Shown here: positions 1 to 7,979 of the stretch, one piece after another | Numbering within the stretch: position 1 is the first letter of the stretch | Layout of the letters: each line of letters begins with the position of its first letter | DNA from: Candidatus Zixiibacteriota bacterium | Lineage (GTDB): Bacteria; Zixibacteria; MSB-5A5; UM-FILTER-46-8 | Direction: 5' to 3' | Length of the DNA: 38,462 nt | Assembly: GCA_026983835.1 (NCBI GenBank) | Contig: JALSTH010000108.1 | Location: 1 to 38,462 of the forward strand | Translations under genes and position numbers: made by a program | Notes under the pieces: model-generated | Told to the model about the DNA's origin: nothing | The model's input: the letters and a program-made list of their open reading frames with translations, nothing else | Databases searched by the model: none

Positions 1-702
1 TCCAAAACCTCTTCAGCCTTCGGCGTCGAATTAGACTCATTAGCCGATCTTGTCAGTTTTGCGGTTGCTCCCGCGGTGGTGCTTTATTCATATAAATTAA
101 TTACTTTCGGCCAATGGGGATGGATGTTGGGATTTATTTACATTATGGCGGCGGCATTCAGATTGGCGAGGTTCAATCTCCAAGCGGATATGGAGGAAAA
201 GAAGAACTTTATCGGATTACCTGTTCCCGCGGCGGCAACGGCAATTGCCAGTTATATTATTTTTACTCAACATATCTGGGGCGAACTTAGATTGGAGAAG
301 TTCGTTATTACGATGTTAATAATATTATCGATACTTATGGTTTCAAATATAGAATACGAATCCAATCCAAAATTCTCGACACGTAGCAAGGGGGGATTGC
401 TAAAACTATCGATCTTCGTAATCTCCATATTGGCAATAATTTACAAACCGAGATATGCGATATTCCCGGTTACGCTGCTTTATATTCTTTCCGGGCTTGT
501 TCGCGACGGATTACTATTGATAAAGCAGGGGCAAATACCTTCGCCCAAAAAACGAACTCCAAAACCGAACAGGAGAAAACCGAGGAAAAACAGTAATACG
601 AAAGACAATAAGGAATATAAAAATGATGGCAAGAATATACATTTCCCTGAAAAAAGGCGTAGCAGACCCTCAGGGACAGACGATAAAACAAGCGCTCAAT
701 GA
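1..702 (+). CDS. pssA: CDP-diacylglycerol--serine O-phosphatidyltransferase (5' truncated by window edge)
   Basis: The reading frame is open to the left edge, so the start lies outside the window. The first visible residues carry the second half of the CDP-alcohol phosphatidyltransferase signature, G8-x3-D12-x3-D16 followed by SFAVAP, which is typical of PssA. The protein would transfer a phosphatidyl group from CDP-diacylglycerol to serine in the inner membrane, the first step to phosphatidylethanolamine. After the signature there are several hydrophobic segments, including an AAAFRLARFNL stretch typical of this family. The C-terminus is a long polar Lys/Arg/Asn-rich tail. The last 80 nt overlap purS in another frame. 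The family call is firm; the exact head group (serine) is inferred from similarity to PssA rather than PgsA. Confidence 0.85.
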   Translation, partial: SKTSSAFGVELDSLADLVSFAVAPAVVLYSYKLITFGQWGWMLGFIYIMAAAFRLARFNLQADMEEKKNFIGLPVPAAATAIASYIIFTQHIWGELRLEKFVITMLIILSILMVSNIEYESNPKFSTRSKGGLLKLSIFVISILAIIYKPRYAIFPVTLLYILSGLVRDGLLLIKQGQIPSPKKRTPKPNRRKPRKNSNTKDNKEYKNDGKNIHFPEKRRSRPSGTDDKTSAQ

Positions 703-862
703 TATAGGATTTTCGGAAGTAAGGGAAATCCGTGTCGGTAAATTTTTCGATGTCGTTTTAACTGAACCTATAAATGAGCCACACAAAATATTGGAAAAAA
801 TATCGAGCGAGGTATTGGCGAATCCTATTATCGAGGAATTCTCAATAGAGGGAATTAAATGA
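623..862 (+). CDS. purS: Phosphoribosylformylglycinamidine synthase subunit PurS
   Basis: This 79-aa protein is the usual PurS length. It has the family start ([16 protein letters not shown]) and the pattern ALxxIGFSEVxExRVGKFFD. PurS dimers bridge PurL and PurQ in the FGAM synthase complex of de novo purine synthesis. An AAGGA ribosome-binding site lies 8-9 nt before the first ATG; a second ATG follows directly at 626. The gene starts inside the 3' end of pssA (80-nt out-of-frame overlap), and its stop overlaps the purQ start as ATGA. No purL is in the window. Confidence 0.95.
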   Translation: MMARIYISLKKGVADPQGQTIKQALNDIGFSEVREIRVGKFFDVVLTEPINEPHKILEKISSEVLANPIIEEFSIEGIK

Positions 863-1563
863 ATTTCGGCGTAGTGACATTCCCGGGATCTAACTGTGAT
901 TATGACAGCTATCGGGCGGTAAAAGATATTATCAAACAGCCCGTACGATTTTTATGGCACAAGGATACCCGCTTCGATGACTTGGATATCATAATTCTGC
1001 CCGGAGGGTTTTCTTATGGGGACTATCTCCGTGCGGGAGCAATTGCGAAATTCTCTCCCGTGATGGGAGGGGTAAAGGCTTTTGCTGACGCCGGCGGATA
1101 TGTTTTGGGGATTTGCAATGGATTTCAAATACTGACTGAATTGGGACTTTTACCCGGGACTTTGATGCGAAACAATAATTTGAAATTTATCTGTAAGGAT
1201 GTATATTTACTGGTGGAAAATAATCAAACTCCGTTCACAAACCGATATAAAAAAAATCAAATAGTACGACTGCCAATCGCCCATAACGAAGGAAATTACT
1301 ATTGCGACGAAAAAGATTTGAATTACTTAAAAAGCTATAACGGCATAGTCTTCAGGTATTGCGGGCCAAACGGGCGAATTACTGATGGATACAATCCGAA
1401 CGGATCGGTGGAATCTATTGCCGGTATTATCAATGAAAAAGGTAATGTGATGGGGATGATGCCTCATCCGGAAAGATATGTCGAGGGATTACTTGGCGGA
1501 GAGGATGGAGCCGAGATATTTAAGTCGATCATCGATAATTTCAGCAAAAGGAAAGCAAGTTGA
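859..1563 (+). CDS. purQ: Phosphoribosylformylglycinamidine synthase subunit PurQ (glutaminase)
   Basis: This is a 234-aa class I glutamine amidotransferase domain, the normal size for stand-alone PurQ. It opens with [12 protein letters not shown], contains the nucleophile elbow GICNGFQ (catalytic Cys near residue 87) and ends with MMPHPERY, which supplies the His and Glu of the triad. It releases ammonia from glutamine for PurL. The ATG overlaps the purS stop by 4 nt, so the two are translationally coupled. Its own stop overlaps the next start (TTGA). Confidence 0.96.
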   Translation: MNFGVVTFPGSNCDYDSYRAVKDIIKQPVRFLWHKDTRFDDLDIIILPGGFSYGDYLRAGAIAKFSPVMGGVKAFADAGGYVLGICNGFQILTELGLLPGTLMRNNNLKFICKDVYLLVENNQTPFTNRYKKNQIVRLPIAHNEGNYYCDEKDLNYLKSYNGIVFRYCGPNGRITDGYNPNGSVESIAGIINEKGNVMGMMPHPERYVEGLLGGEDGAEIFKSIIDNFSKRKAS

Positions 1564-1826
1564 AAAAAAAGGATTTATCATTTTTAACTGTTGCACTGCT
1601 GTTAGCGGCGATTCTCGGCGGATTGGTGGGGGATATAATAGGGAGTTTCCTGCCACCGGGAGCTGTGCAAACCCTGTTTACCAAAAGTTTCAGTATCGGT
1701 TTTGAACCGACCATAATCAAACTCTATGCAATCACCCTTACAATAGGTGCGATGTTCAAAATAAATTTTGTTTCCCTACTATCGGTATTTTTAGTGATAA
1801 TTTATTTCAAATGGTGGTATCTCTAA
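1560..1826 (+). CDS. DUF4321-family small membrane protein
   Basis: This 88-aa hydrophobic protein starts from TTG, overlapping the purQ stop (TTGA), with AAAGGA a few bases upstream. Two or three membrane segments are visible: residues 8-30, roughly 50-66, and 68-86. The N-terminal [20 protein letters not shown] and the C-terminal FKWWYL match my memory of DUF4321, whose function is unknown. It closes the pssA-purS-purQ transcription unit. The family call rests on pattern memory; the membrane topology is seen directly. Confidence 0.7.
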   Translation: MKKKDLSFLTVALLLAAILGGLVGDIIGSFLPPGAVQTLFTKSFSIGFEPTIIKLYAITLTIGAMFKINFVSLLSVFLVIIYFKWWYL

Positions 1827-1835
1827 ATTATGGCT

Positions 1836-1864
1836 TTGTTTTTTGGCATTTCGACGTATATTAT
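1836..1864 (+). promoter_or_regulatory. Candidate promoter for tatA
   Basis: TTGTTT, 17 nt, TATTAT. The -10 matches consensus at 5 of 6 positions and the -35 at 3 of 6. It sits in the short gap after the DUF4321 gene and about 30 nt before tatA. Confidence 0.4.
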
Positions 1865-1897
1865 ATTAAGAGCAAATAATAAATCGGGAGGAAGATA

Positions 1898-2122
1898 ATG
1901 ATAGGTGGAATAGGGATTCAAGAATTACTGCTTTTATTTTTGGTAGTACTATTGCTATTCGGAGCGAAACGAATACCTGAGATAGCGCAAGGAATGGGCA
2001 AGGGCATCCGTGAATTCAAGAAAGCTATGCATGATGCCAAAAACGAGATAGAAAAACCCATTGAGGACGAAAAACCTAAAATCACCAAAGACGAAAAACC
2101 GGAAGGGCCTACTCAAGGTTGA
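1898..2122 (+). CDS. tatA: Sec-independent protein translocase TatA/E
   Basis: This 74-aa protein has the classic TatA layout. A short N-terminal membrane helix is followed by the hinge FGAKRIPEIAQGMGKGIREFKKA (Phe-Gly at the helix boundary, then an amphipathic helix) and a charged tail containing two DEKP units. TatA oligomerises to let folded proteins cross the inner membrane by the Tat pathway. A GGGAGGA ribosome-binding site lies about 6 nt before the ATG. No tatB or tatC is in the window, so the partner TatC must be encoded elsewhere. Confidence 0.93.
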   Translation: MIGGIGIQELLLLFLVVLLLFGAKRIPEIAQGMGKGIREFKKAMHDAKNEIEKPIEDEKPKITKDEKPEGPTQG

Positions 2123-2124
2123 TA

Positions 2125-2586
2125 ATGAAAAGGATATTTACTCCCGAGAATGTAAAGAAGATAGCTGATTGCTTAAGGGTAACCGAAGAGGTCAAGTTAA
2201 GCGATCACTATCGCCTGATCTTGGACAACCCATCCGAGAAAAGGCATATCAGCATAGACCTATATCCGGTGGTTGAATTGGGAGAGAAAATTAAGGGACC
2301 GATGGTTGTATTATACACTCCCGAAAGTCATCTACAATTACATAATTGTTCGGGCTTTGTTTTAAGCGAAGAATTAGGAGAAGTCACCTTTGTAGCCGAA
2401 GCAGGCGAGAAAATATCGGGGATTGTTGTAGAAAGGGAAACCGCTTGTTCATTATATGCCAATGTCGATCGCCAATTAATTTCCTCCGATTTTACCAACT
2501 TAGGTATTGAGGCGGTATTGTCGGGGGTAGCACTGTCGCTTGCGGAATCGGTCTTGGATGGCGATGTCGAGGAATCGGAAAACTAA
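2125..2586 (+). CDS. Unrecognised 153-aa soluble protein
   Basis: I do not recognise this protein. It has no signal peptide or membrane segment and is acidic. It looks like a small alpha/beta protein with a valine-rich central part (GPMVVLYTPESHLQLHNC) and an acidic C-terminus. The ATG at 2125 is preceded by AAGG with 6-nt spacing; a TTG at 2119 overlapping the tatA stop is an alternative. It follows tatA by 2 nt and is followed by a ferredoxin gene, so all three are probably co-transcribed. It contains cysteines, but not in a metal-binding pattern I can name. Confidence 0.75.
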   Translation: MKRIFTPENVKKIADCLRVTEEVKLSDHYRLILDNPSEKRHISIDLYPVVELGEKIKGPMVVLYTPESHLQLHNCSGFVLSEELGEVTFVAEAGEKISGIVVERETACSLYANVDRQLISSDFTNLGIEAVLSGVALSLAESVLDGDVEESEN

Positions 2587-2602
2587 TAATCCGCTAACCT
2601 AA

Positions 2603-2803
<201 letters not shown>

Positions 2804-2861
2804 TTAGCTATCAACAAATAGTCAATTTCCAATCCGCAAGAGGATCCATTACCTAACTTGG

Positions 2862-4370
2862 CTAATACTTGACCGTCATATAAAATATACCCCCATTGCG
2901 CTCAATAATAAATGTTAAGCGATCGCCTTTTTGCACATTATCGACTATATCGAAATAATCTTTGGAATTGGATATATTCAAGCGCCCAATCTGTAATATG
3001 ATATCCCCGGGCTCTATACCCCAGGATGATGCCTCGGAATGAGAATCGATTTTCGCTACTACAACTCCCGACGGGCTTTGGATTTTCAGTTGGCGGGCTA
3101 TTGCGGAAGTAATATCTGCGATATAAAGTCCGAATTTATCCCGTTTGGCGGTAGAAAGAGCTGACACGGATTCCACCGGTTTAACGGTGAAATTCAATTG
3201 TTTTCCTTTGCGTATTATAGTTAATTTAATGGGCTTATTTGGACGAGCAAGGCTTTCCACCTCATCCCAATCATTATCATCCCGTATATCTTCTCCATCA
3301 ACCTGAGCAATTATGTCCCCTCGATGCAATCCTGCTTGCTGAGCCGGACTACTATCATCAATTCCGGCAATTATCACTCCCTTGGTCGTGGGGAGATCCA
3401 AGCTTTGAGCCAAAAGCGGAGTTATGTTTTGTACATAAACTCCTATCCACCCTTTTACCACTTCGCCATGTTCAATTAAATCGCTCAATATCGCCTTTGC
3501 TCTATTAATAGGGATGGCAAATCCTATCCCTTCAGAACCTTTACTGGAAGTAAATATAAAAGTATTAATCCCAATAACCTGCCCCAAGGAATTGACCAAT
3601 GGCCCCCCCGAATTCCCCGGGTTGATGGCCGCATCGGTTTGAATCATATCCTTGAATATCTGAACCTGATTGGGGTCCCGTTTTATATCCCTATGAATTG
3701 CCGAGATAACGCCGGCGGTTACCGTAGGTTCGGTATCTTCCAGCAAAAACCCAAAAGGATTTCCTATTGCAATTGCCCACTCGCCGATAATTAATTTATC
3801 GGAATCACCCAACTCGGCATAGGGGAGCTTATCGCCCTCTATCTTAACAACCGCTAAATCATAAGTCTTATCCGCTCCGACAACTTCGCCATCATAAACA
3901 TCACCACGAGGTAATGTAACCCTAATGGTCTTGGCATCTTCAACCACATGGGCATTGGTTAAGATATAACCATCAGTATTTATTATCACGCCGGAGCCCA
4001 GAGATTGCACTTTCTGTATATATTTACGCGGGGGAATATACCAACCCCAAAAATCCGAATAAAACCTATCCAACATAGAGCGTTGTTGAAGTACCCGCTC
4101 TTGAGTAACCGACAAGGAAACCACCGCGGGGCTCACCTTTTCAGCAGCTCTCACGATAGCATTTCGACGGGTATCATCGACGGAATTGGGAGGGAGTGTG
4201 TTTTCCGAAGCGATCGGTATAATGTTTACGGGTGACTGTGCGCCGACATTCTCCATACTATTTTTGGAAACAATCCGATCGGAACTACCCAGAAACTGTC
4301 CCGAAACAACAATCCCGGAGGTAAACCCGAGGATTAATATAAACAACACCAACAAGATTTTTTTCGTCAT
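2862..4370 (-). CDS. Periplasmic serine protease of the HtrA/DegP family with two PDZ domains
   Basis: This is a 502-aa protein. Residues 1-25 form a hydrophobic signal or anchor. The trypsin-like domain spans about 85-300, with the triad His141 (LTNAHVVED), Asp171 (YDLAVVKI) and Ser254 (GNSGGPL). Two PDZ domains follow at about 305-400 and 415-500. It degrades or refolds misfolded envelope proteins. The extended linker between signal and protease is rich in Pro/Ser. The start is supported by GGGAG about 7 nt upstream of the ATG. It is the last gene of a minus-strand run, 81 nt after the CBS-like gene. DegP, DegQ and DegS/MucD cannot be told apart here, but two PDZ domains favour DegP/MucD type. 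Confidence 0.94.
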   Translation of the reverse strand: MTKKILLVLFILILGFTSGIVVSGQFLGSSDRIVSKNSMENVGAQSPVNIIPIASENTLPPNSVDDTRRNAIVRAAEKVSPAVVSLSVTQERVLQQRSMLDRFYSDFWGWYIPPRKYIQKVQSLGSGVIINTDGYILTNAHVVEDAKTIRVTLPRGDVYDGEVVGADKTYDLAVVKIEGDKLPYAELGDSDKLIIGEWAIAIGNPFGFLLEDTEPTVTAGVISAIHRDIKRDPNQVQIFKDMIQTDAAINPGNSGGPLVNSLGQVIGINTFIFTSSKGSEGIGFAIPINRAKAILSDLIEHGEVVKGWIGVYVQNITPLLAQSLDLPTTKGVIIAGIDDSSPAQQAGLHRGDIIAQVDGEDIRDDNDWDEVESLARPNKPIKLTIIRKGKQLNFTVKPVESVSALSTAKRDKFGLYIADITSAIARQLKIQSPSGVVVAKIDSHSEASSWGIEPGDIILQIGRLNISNSKDYFDIVDNVQKGDRLTFIIERNGGIFYMTVKY

Positions 4371-4451
4371 TTATTATCTCCCGAAACCGTCTATTTACTA
4401 CATACAAAATCTGAAACAAATTCACATCAATCGACTCTCACCAACCCCTGC

Positions 4452-5426
4452 TCAGTCGATAAAACCGTACCGATGCATCCATTCATCTGAATAAATTTTC
4501 GATAAATATCTATTGCCTGAATCGGGCAATAAGGCAACAATCTTTTTGCCCTTACCAACTTCTTTTGCGATTTTGATTGCGATATGCATTGCTCCACCAG
4601 ACGACCCCCCCACAAACATTCCCTCTTTTTGCGTTATCTCCCTAGCGACAAGGAAACATTCCTCATCGGTAACCTGATACATATCATCAACAATGGAAAA
4701 ATCCATAGCCTCAACTACCATATCCTCCCCGATACCCTCGACCTTATAAAGCTCAGGTTCTATAACCTCTCCCGACTTGAAATAATCATAAAAGACGGAG
4801 CCTTTGGGATCTACAGCGATATTTTTGATATTTGGAATCATCTCCTTAAGATATTTTCCCGCACCGGACATAGTTCCACCGGTCCCGATACCCGCAATGA
4901 AATAATCCAATTCACCATTCGTTTGCTCATAAATTTCAGGACCTGTCGTTTTATAATGCGCTTTTATATTCATCGGGTTATGATATTGGTTTACATAAAA
5001 CGCACCGGGGGTTTCAGCGGCAATCCGTTTAGCGGTCTCATAATAACTTTCCGGCGAATCGGGAGGAACATCGGTGGGAGTGACAACAACTTCCGCCCCA
5101 AATGCCCTAAGTGAGTTTATTTTCTCGTCAGACATCTTATCCGGAATAGTAAATATCGCCTTATATCCCTTTAATGCCGCAATCATAGCCAACCCCACAC
5201 CGGTATTTCCAGAAGTGTTTTCTACTATCGTTCCACCGGGCTTCAGCAAACCCCGCCTTTCGGCATCATTGATAATAAATAAAGCCATTCTATCTTTAAT
5301 CGACCCTCCCGGATTAAGGAATTCAGCTTTTACCCAGATTTCCGCATCATCCTCTCCAACCAAATTGTTTACCTTAATTAAAGGAGTGTTCCCAACCGCT
5401 TCTAATATATTACGAAATACTTTCAT
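4452..5426 (-). CDS. PLP-dependent cysteine synthase / cystathionine beta-synthase core enzyme
   Basis: This is a 324-aa fold-type II PLP enzyme. The PLP lysine is K44 (GGSIKDR). The substrate loop TSGNTG, the phosphate-binding GTGGT and the C-terminal GGSSGGA are all present. Several stretches look more like the catalytic core of cystathionine beta-synthase than like CysK: the DSPESYYETA segment, VDPKGS, YKVEGIGEDM, and the end LPDSGNRYLSKIYSDEWM. The regulatory CBS-domain pair is absent. It could condense sulfide with O-acetylserine or serine, or homocysteine with serine. It overlaps the upstream DUF523 gene by 4 nt, suggesting coupled sulfur chemistry. The fold is certain; the substrate is open. 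Confidence 0.88.
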   Translation of the reverse strand: MKVFRNILEAVGNTPLIKVNNLVGEDDAEIWVKAEFLNPGGSIKDRMALFIINDAERRGLLKPGGTIVENTSGNTGVGLAMIAALKGYKAIFTIPDKMSDEKINSLRAFGAEVVVTPTDVPPDSPESYYETAKRIAAETPGAFYVNQYHNPMNIKAHYKTTGPEIYEQTNGELDYFIAGIGTGGTMSGAGKYLKEMIPNIKNIAVDPKGSVFYDYFKSGEVIEPELYKVEGIGEDMVVEAMDFSIVDDMYQVTDEECFLVAREITQKEGMFVGGSSGGAMHIAIKIAKEVGKGKKIVALLPDSGNRYLSKIYSDEWMHRYGFID

Positions 5427-5911
5427 ATTTCCTCATAACCCAAAAAATCCATTTTAAAATTCTCATCGGAAAAAACTCTAAAACCTCTGCGCACCAGAGC
5501 CTCCGTAGTTACTCCCATTCCCTCAACAACCTTCTCGCCATTATAAATAAATTTTACTCCGCAGGAAGGAGAGCGTTCTTTAAATATCGCAAAATCTATC
5601 CCTTCTTTTTCCGCAATTTCCACCGAAACTTCCGCGCCCTTTATAAATTGAGCGGTCAAATCTATCCCGGTATTCAATTGCTTTACTTTTGCTTTCCCAT
5701 CAAGCACATCTCCACCGTTGCCCCTTTCGATTTCGCTTGGGGGACGCGGAATCGAAAGCCCGCCCAAAACCTCCGGACAAATGGGCAAAACATTGGAAGA
5801 GCCAATCATATCAGCGATACGGGAATTATATTTCGATTTTCCGTCATATCGACACCTCTCCCCTAACAAACAAGCGCTGATTAATATCTTTGCATTTCCC
5901 GACATAGGCAT
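5423..5911 (-). CDS. DUF523 (TudS-like) iron-sulfur protein
   Basis: This is a 162-aa protein with the DUF523 hallmarks: SACLLGERCRYDGKSK near the N-terminus (C14, C20), LPICPEVLGGLSIPRPP, and the C-terminal RSPSCGV. These conserved cysteines are those that in TudS, the characterised family member, bind a [4Fe-4S] cluster used to remove sulfur from thiouracil as sulfide. The true substrate here is unknown. Two starts are possible, ATG at 5911 or ATG at 5902; neither has a clear ribosome-binding site, and a strong hairpin ends about 12 nt upstream. The 3' end overlaps the CBS-like gene as ATGA. Confidence 0.88.
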   Translation of the reverse strand: MPMSGNAKILISACLLGERCRYDGKSKYNSRIADMIGSSNVLPICPEVLGGLSIPRPPSEIERGNGGDVLDGKAKVKQLNTGIDLTAQFIKGAEVSVEIAEKEGIDFAIFKERSPSCGVKFIYNGEKVVEGMGVTTEALVRRGFRVFSDENFKMDFLGYEEI

Positions 5912-5923
5912 TAAATAAAGCGA

Positions 5924-5948
5924 ATGAGCGGCACCTATCGCCGCTCAT
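5924..5948 (-). terminator. Hairpin between ino1 and the DUF523 gene
   Basis: A perfect 9-bp inverted repeat (ATGAGCGGC / GCCGCTCAT) encloses a 7-nt loop in the 64-nt gap after the ino1 stop. On the minus strand it is followed by a T-rich but interrupted tract (TCGCTTTATTTA), so it could be a partial terminator or attenuator rather than a full stop. It ends about 12 nt before the DUF523 start codon. Confidence 0.6.
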
Positions 5949-5975
5949 CTGCTATGTTTTATAAACAAGGATTCA

Positions 5976-7142
5976 TTACGATTGCTGGTGGTCGGTCGGA
6001 ATCGTCTCATCTGCCTCGGCGTTTTTCTCCTCTTTTTCCTCATCCGTATTCATTGGCGCCGGTTTATCCTTTGAATAAGTCGCTATGAATTCCTCAGTAA
6101 GTTTTCGGGCTTCATCGTCCCTATACTGAATTGGAGGGGATTTCATAAAATATGAAGCGGGACCGACCAGCGTCCCAGATATCCCGTTGTCCAAAGCTAA
6201 CTTGCAACAACGAACCGCATCGATGACAACACCTGCCGAATTAGGGGAGTCCCAGACTTCCAATTTGAATTCGACATTCAGAGGAACATCACCGAATGTC
6301 TGCCCTTCCATTCTGATATAAGCCCATTTACGATCGGCTAACCATTCGACATAGTCGGAAGGCCCGATATGAATATTTTCCTTTCCCATATCGTAATCCA
6401 ATTGTGAAGTAACCGCATTAGTTTTAGAAATCTTCTTGGATTCCAATCTGGACCTTTCCAACATATTCAGAAAGTCCGTATTCCCTCCGACATTAAGTTG
6501 ACTCGTTCGTAATAGTTTTACACCGCGGTCACGGAAAAGGCTGGTTAGGACCCTGTGAGTGATAGTAGCTCCCACCTGCGATTTTATGTCATCGCCTATT
6601 ACCGGAAGATTACGCTCCTTAAATCTTTCCTGCCAGTAATCCTCCCGCCCGATAAAAACGGGGATACAATTAACCAAACCGCATCCGGCTTCCAAAACCT
6701 GTTCGACATACCATTTGGTCGCCATCTCAGACCCAACGGGAAGATAATTAACAACTACATCCGTTTTAGTTTCCTTAAGGATGTTGACAATATCATCCGT
6801 CGGTCCCGGGGCTTTTTCTATTATTTCGGAAAGGTATTTTCCCAATCCATCATGAGTCATTCCTCTGTGAACAGGAACCCCCAGATACGGAACATCCGAA
6901 AATTTATATGTGTTATTCGGTTTGGTGAATATCGCCTCGGAGAGGTCTTTACCGACTTTATTCTTATCAATATCGAACGCAGCGGAAAATTCAATATCGC
7001 GAATATGATATCCTCCGAGGTTAACATGCATCAAGCCCGGCACCAATTCATTTTCTTTGGCATTTTGATAATAATAAACACCTTGGACAAATGAAGAAGC
7101 GCAATTACCAGCGCCTATTATGGCAACCCTTACTTTACCCAT
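5976..7142 (-). CDS. ino1: Myo-inositol-1-phosphate synthase
   Basis: This is a 388-aa enzyme. The N-terminal Rossmann motif reads [12 protein letters not shown] (residues 6-17). The catalytic block [15 protein letters not shown] lies at 183-197, and [14 protein letters not shown] and [16 protein letters not shown] follow. It converts glucose-6-phosphate to inositol-1-phosphate using NAD. The length and motifs match the short bacterial/archaeal class. The last 30 residues are an acidic, low-complexity extension. It follows a CDP-alcohol phosphatidyltransferase gene by 25 nt, so the two most likely supply and use inositol phosphate for a phospholipid head group. Confidence 0.95.
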   Translation of the reverse strand: MGKVRVAIIGAGNCASSFVQGVYYYQNAKENELVPGLMHVNLGGYHIRDIEFSAAFDIDKNKVGKDLSEAIFTKPNNTYKFSDVPYLGVPVHRGMTHDGLGKYLSEIIEKAPGPTDDIVNILKETKTDVVVNYLPVGSEMATKWYVEQVLEAGCGLVNCIPVFIGREDYWQERFKERNLPVIGDDIKSQVGATITHRVLTSLFRDRGVKLLRTSQLNVGGNTDFLNMLERSRLESKKISKTNAVTSQLDYDMGKENIHIGPSDYVEWLADRKWAYIRMEGQTFGDVPLNVEFKLEVWDSPNSAGVVIDAVRCCKLALDNGISGTLVGPASYFMKSPPIQYRDDEARKLTEEFIATYSKDKPAPMNTDEEKEEKNAEADETIPTDHQQS

Positions 7143-7167
7143 TTTAATCTCCTAATATAAGTAAACA

Positions 7168-7782
7168 TTAGAAATTTTTATCAATATCTCCCCCTACTTT
7201 ATACGAATGGATAATTCTCTGGATAGCGGTAATATTTGAAAAAACAGCCACTATCAAAATCGCTATTACCATTATCCCACTCCATAAAAAACTGAAAATT
7301 GCTCCCGCGGATAGATATGTCAAGCGTTCAGGCCTTTGCATTATGCCAACCTTACAATCTATCCCCAATCCTTCCGATCTCGCCCGCACATAACTGGTCA
7401 TAACAGACCCGGCAAGGGTGAATACCAGTAGGGCTACCATAACCGCGGAATGACGATAATATGCGATTAATCCCATAAAAACAAAAAATTCGGAATACCT
7501 ATCCATAGAGGAATCGAACAACGCCCCGTATTTTGAAGCGTTATCGGTACTTCGGGCAAGTTTGCCGTCCAACACATCGCAAATTCCCGATAACACAAGC
7601 AATATCCCGGCGGCGACAAATTTCCCAAGATAAAATTCCAGTCCGGCAAATACCGATAACAGAAGTCCGGTAACTGTTATTAAATTTGGATGGATTTTCC
7701 ATGCCGCCAACAGATTGGAAATCGGCTGAATAAGCAACATAAACCCATCAACGAATTTTTGTGTGACAAGTTTAACAGGCAT
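7168..7782 (-). CDS. CDP-alcohol phosphatidyltransferase, probable phosphatidylinositol-phosphate synthase
   Basis: This is a 204-aa membrane protein with the complete signature D69-x2-D72-G73-x2-A76-R77-x8-G86-x3-D90-x3-D94. Four to six hydrophobic helices are visible. The family joins CDP-diacylglycerol to an alcohol at the cytoplasmic face. Being first in an operon with ino1, it most likely uses inositol-1-phosphate. The ATG at 7782 has GGGA with 6-nt spacing; a TTG at 7794 would add four residues and overlap that site, so 7782 is preferred. This is the second such enzyme in the window besides pssA. The specificity is inferred from context. Confidence 0.88.
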   Translation of the reverse strand: MPVKLVTQKFVDGFMLLIQPISNLLAAWKIHPNLITVTGLLLSVFAGLEFYLGKFVAAGILLVLSGICDVLDGKLARSTDNASKYGALFDSSMDRYSEFFVFMGLIAYYRHSAVMVALLVFTLAGSVMTSYVRARSEGLGIDCKVGIMQRPERLTYLSAGAIFSFLWSGIMVIAILIVAVFSNITAIQRIIHSYKVGGDIDKNF

Positions 7783-7800
7783 ATTATTTCCCAAAATTAT

Positions 7801-7831
7801 ATAATAAAGTTTTTTATTTATTGTTAGTCAA
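7801..7831 (-). promoter_or_regulatory. Possible promoter for the CDP-alcohol transferase-ino1 operon
   Basis: On the minus strand: TTGACT, 19 nt, TATTAT, ending about 20 nt before the ATG at 7782. The spacing is longer than ideal; a 17-nt spacing would give TTTATT. Confidence 0.35.
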
Positions 7832-7889
7832 GTAATTATTTAATATGAATGAAAATTCACAATGAGTTCATCTTTTCAAATAATAGTTA

Positions 7890-7918
7890 TTGCTCCAACA
7901 AGAAATATAGGTTAAAAT
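7890..7918 (+). promoter_or_regulatory. Candidate promoter for the SagB-type gene
   Basis: TTGCTC, 17 nt, TAAAAT (-10 matches 5 of 6). The expected start of transcription near 7925 leaves a leader of about 55 nt that holds two small inverted repeats. Confidence 0.45.
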
Positions 7919-7926
7919 AAAATTAA

Positions 7927-7957
7927 TTCGGAGATAAAATCCGAAAAGGAAAATCCT
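7927..7957 (+). promoter_or_regulatory. Two small inverted repeats in the leader of the SagB-type gene
   Basis: TTCGGA-7 nt-TCCGAA (7927-7945) is followed directly by AGGA-3 nt-TCCT (7947-7957), both perfect. They lie between the candidate -10 and the AGGAGG ribosome-binding site. They could be an operator or weak RNA hairpins; short perfect repeats also arise by chance. Confidence 0.25.
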
Positions 7958-7979
7958 AAAAACGACCAAGGAGGAAAAT

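Noticed and set aside
4430-4460. Inverted repeat ATCGACT / AGTCGAT near the end of the CBS-like gene
   Set aside because: 17-nt loop, partly inside the coding sequence and no T tract after it; weak as a terminator.
4584-5114. A 176-aa plus-strand frame opposite the CBS-like gene
   Set aside because: Antisense to a clearly conserved PLP enzyme; no motif and no ribosome-binding site.
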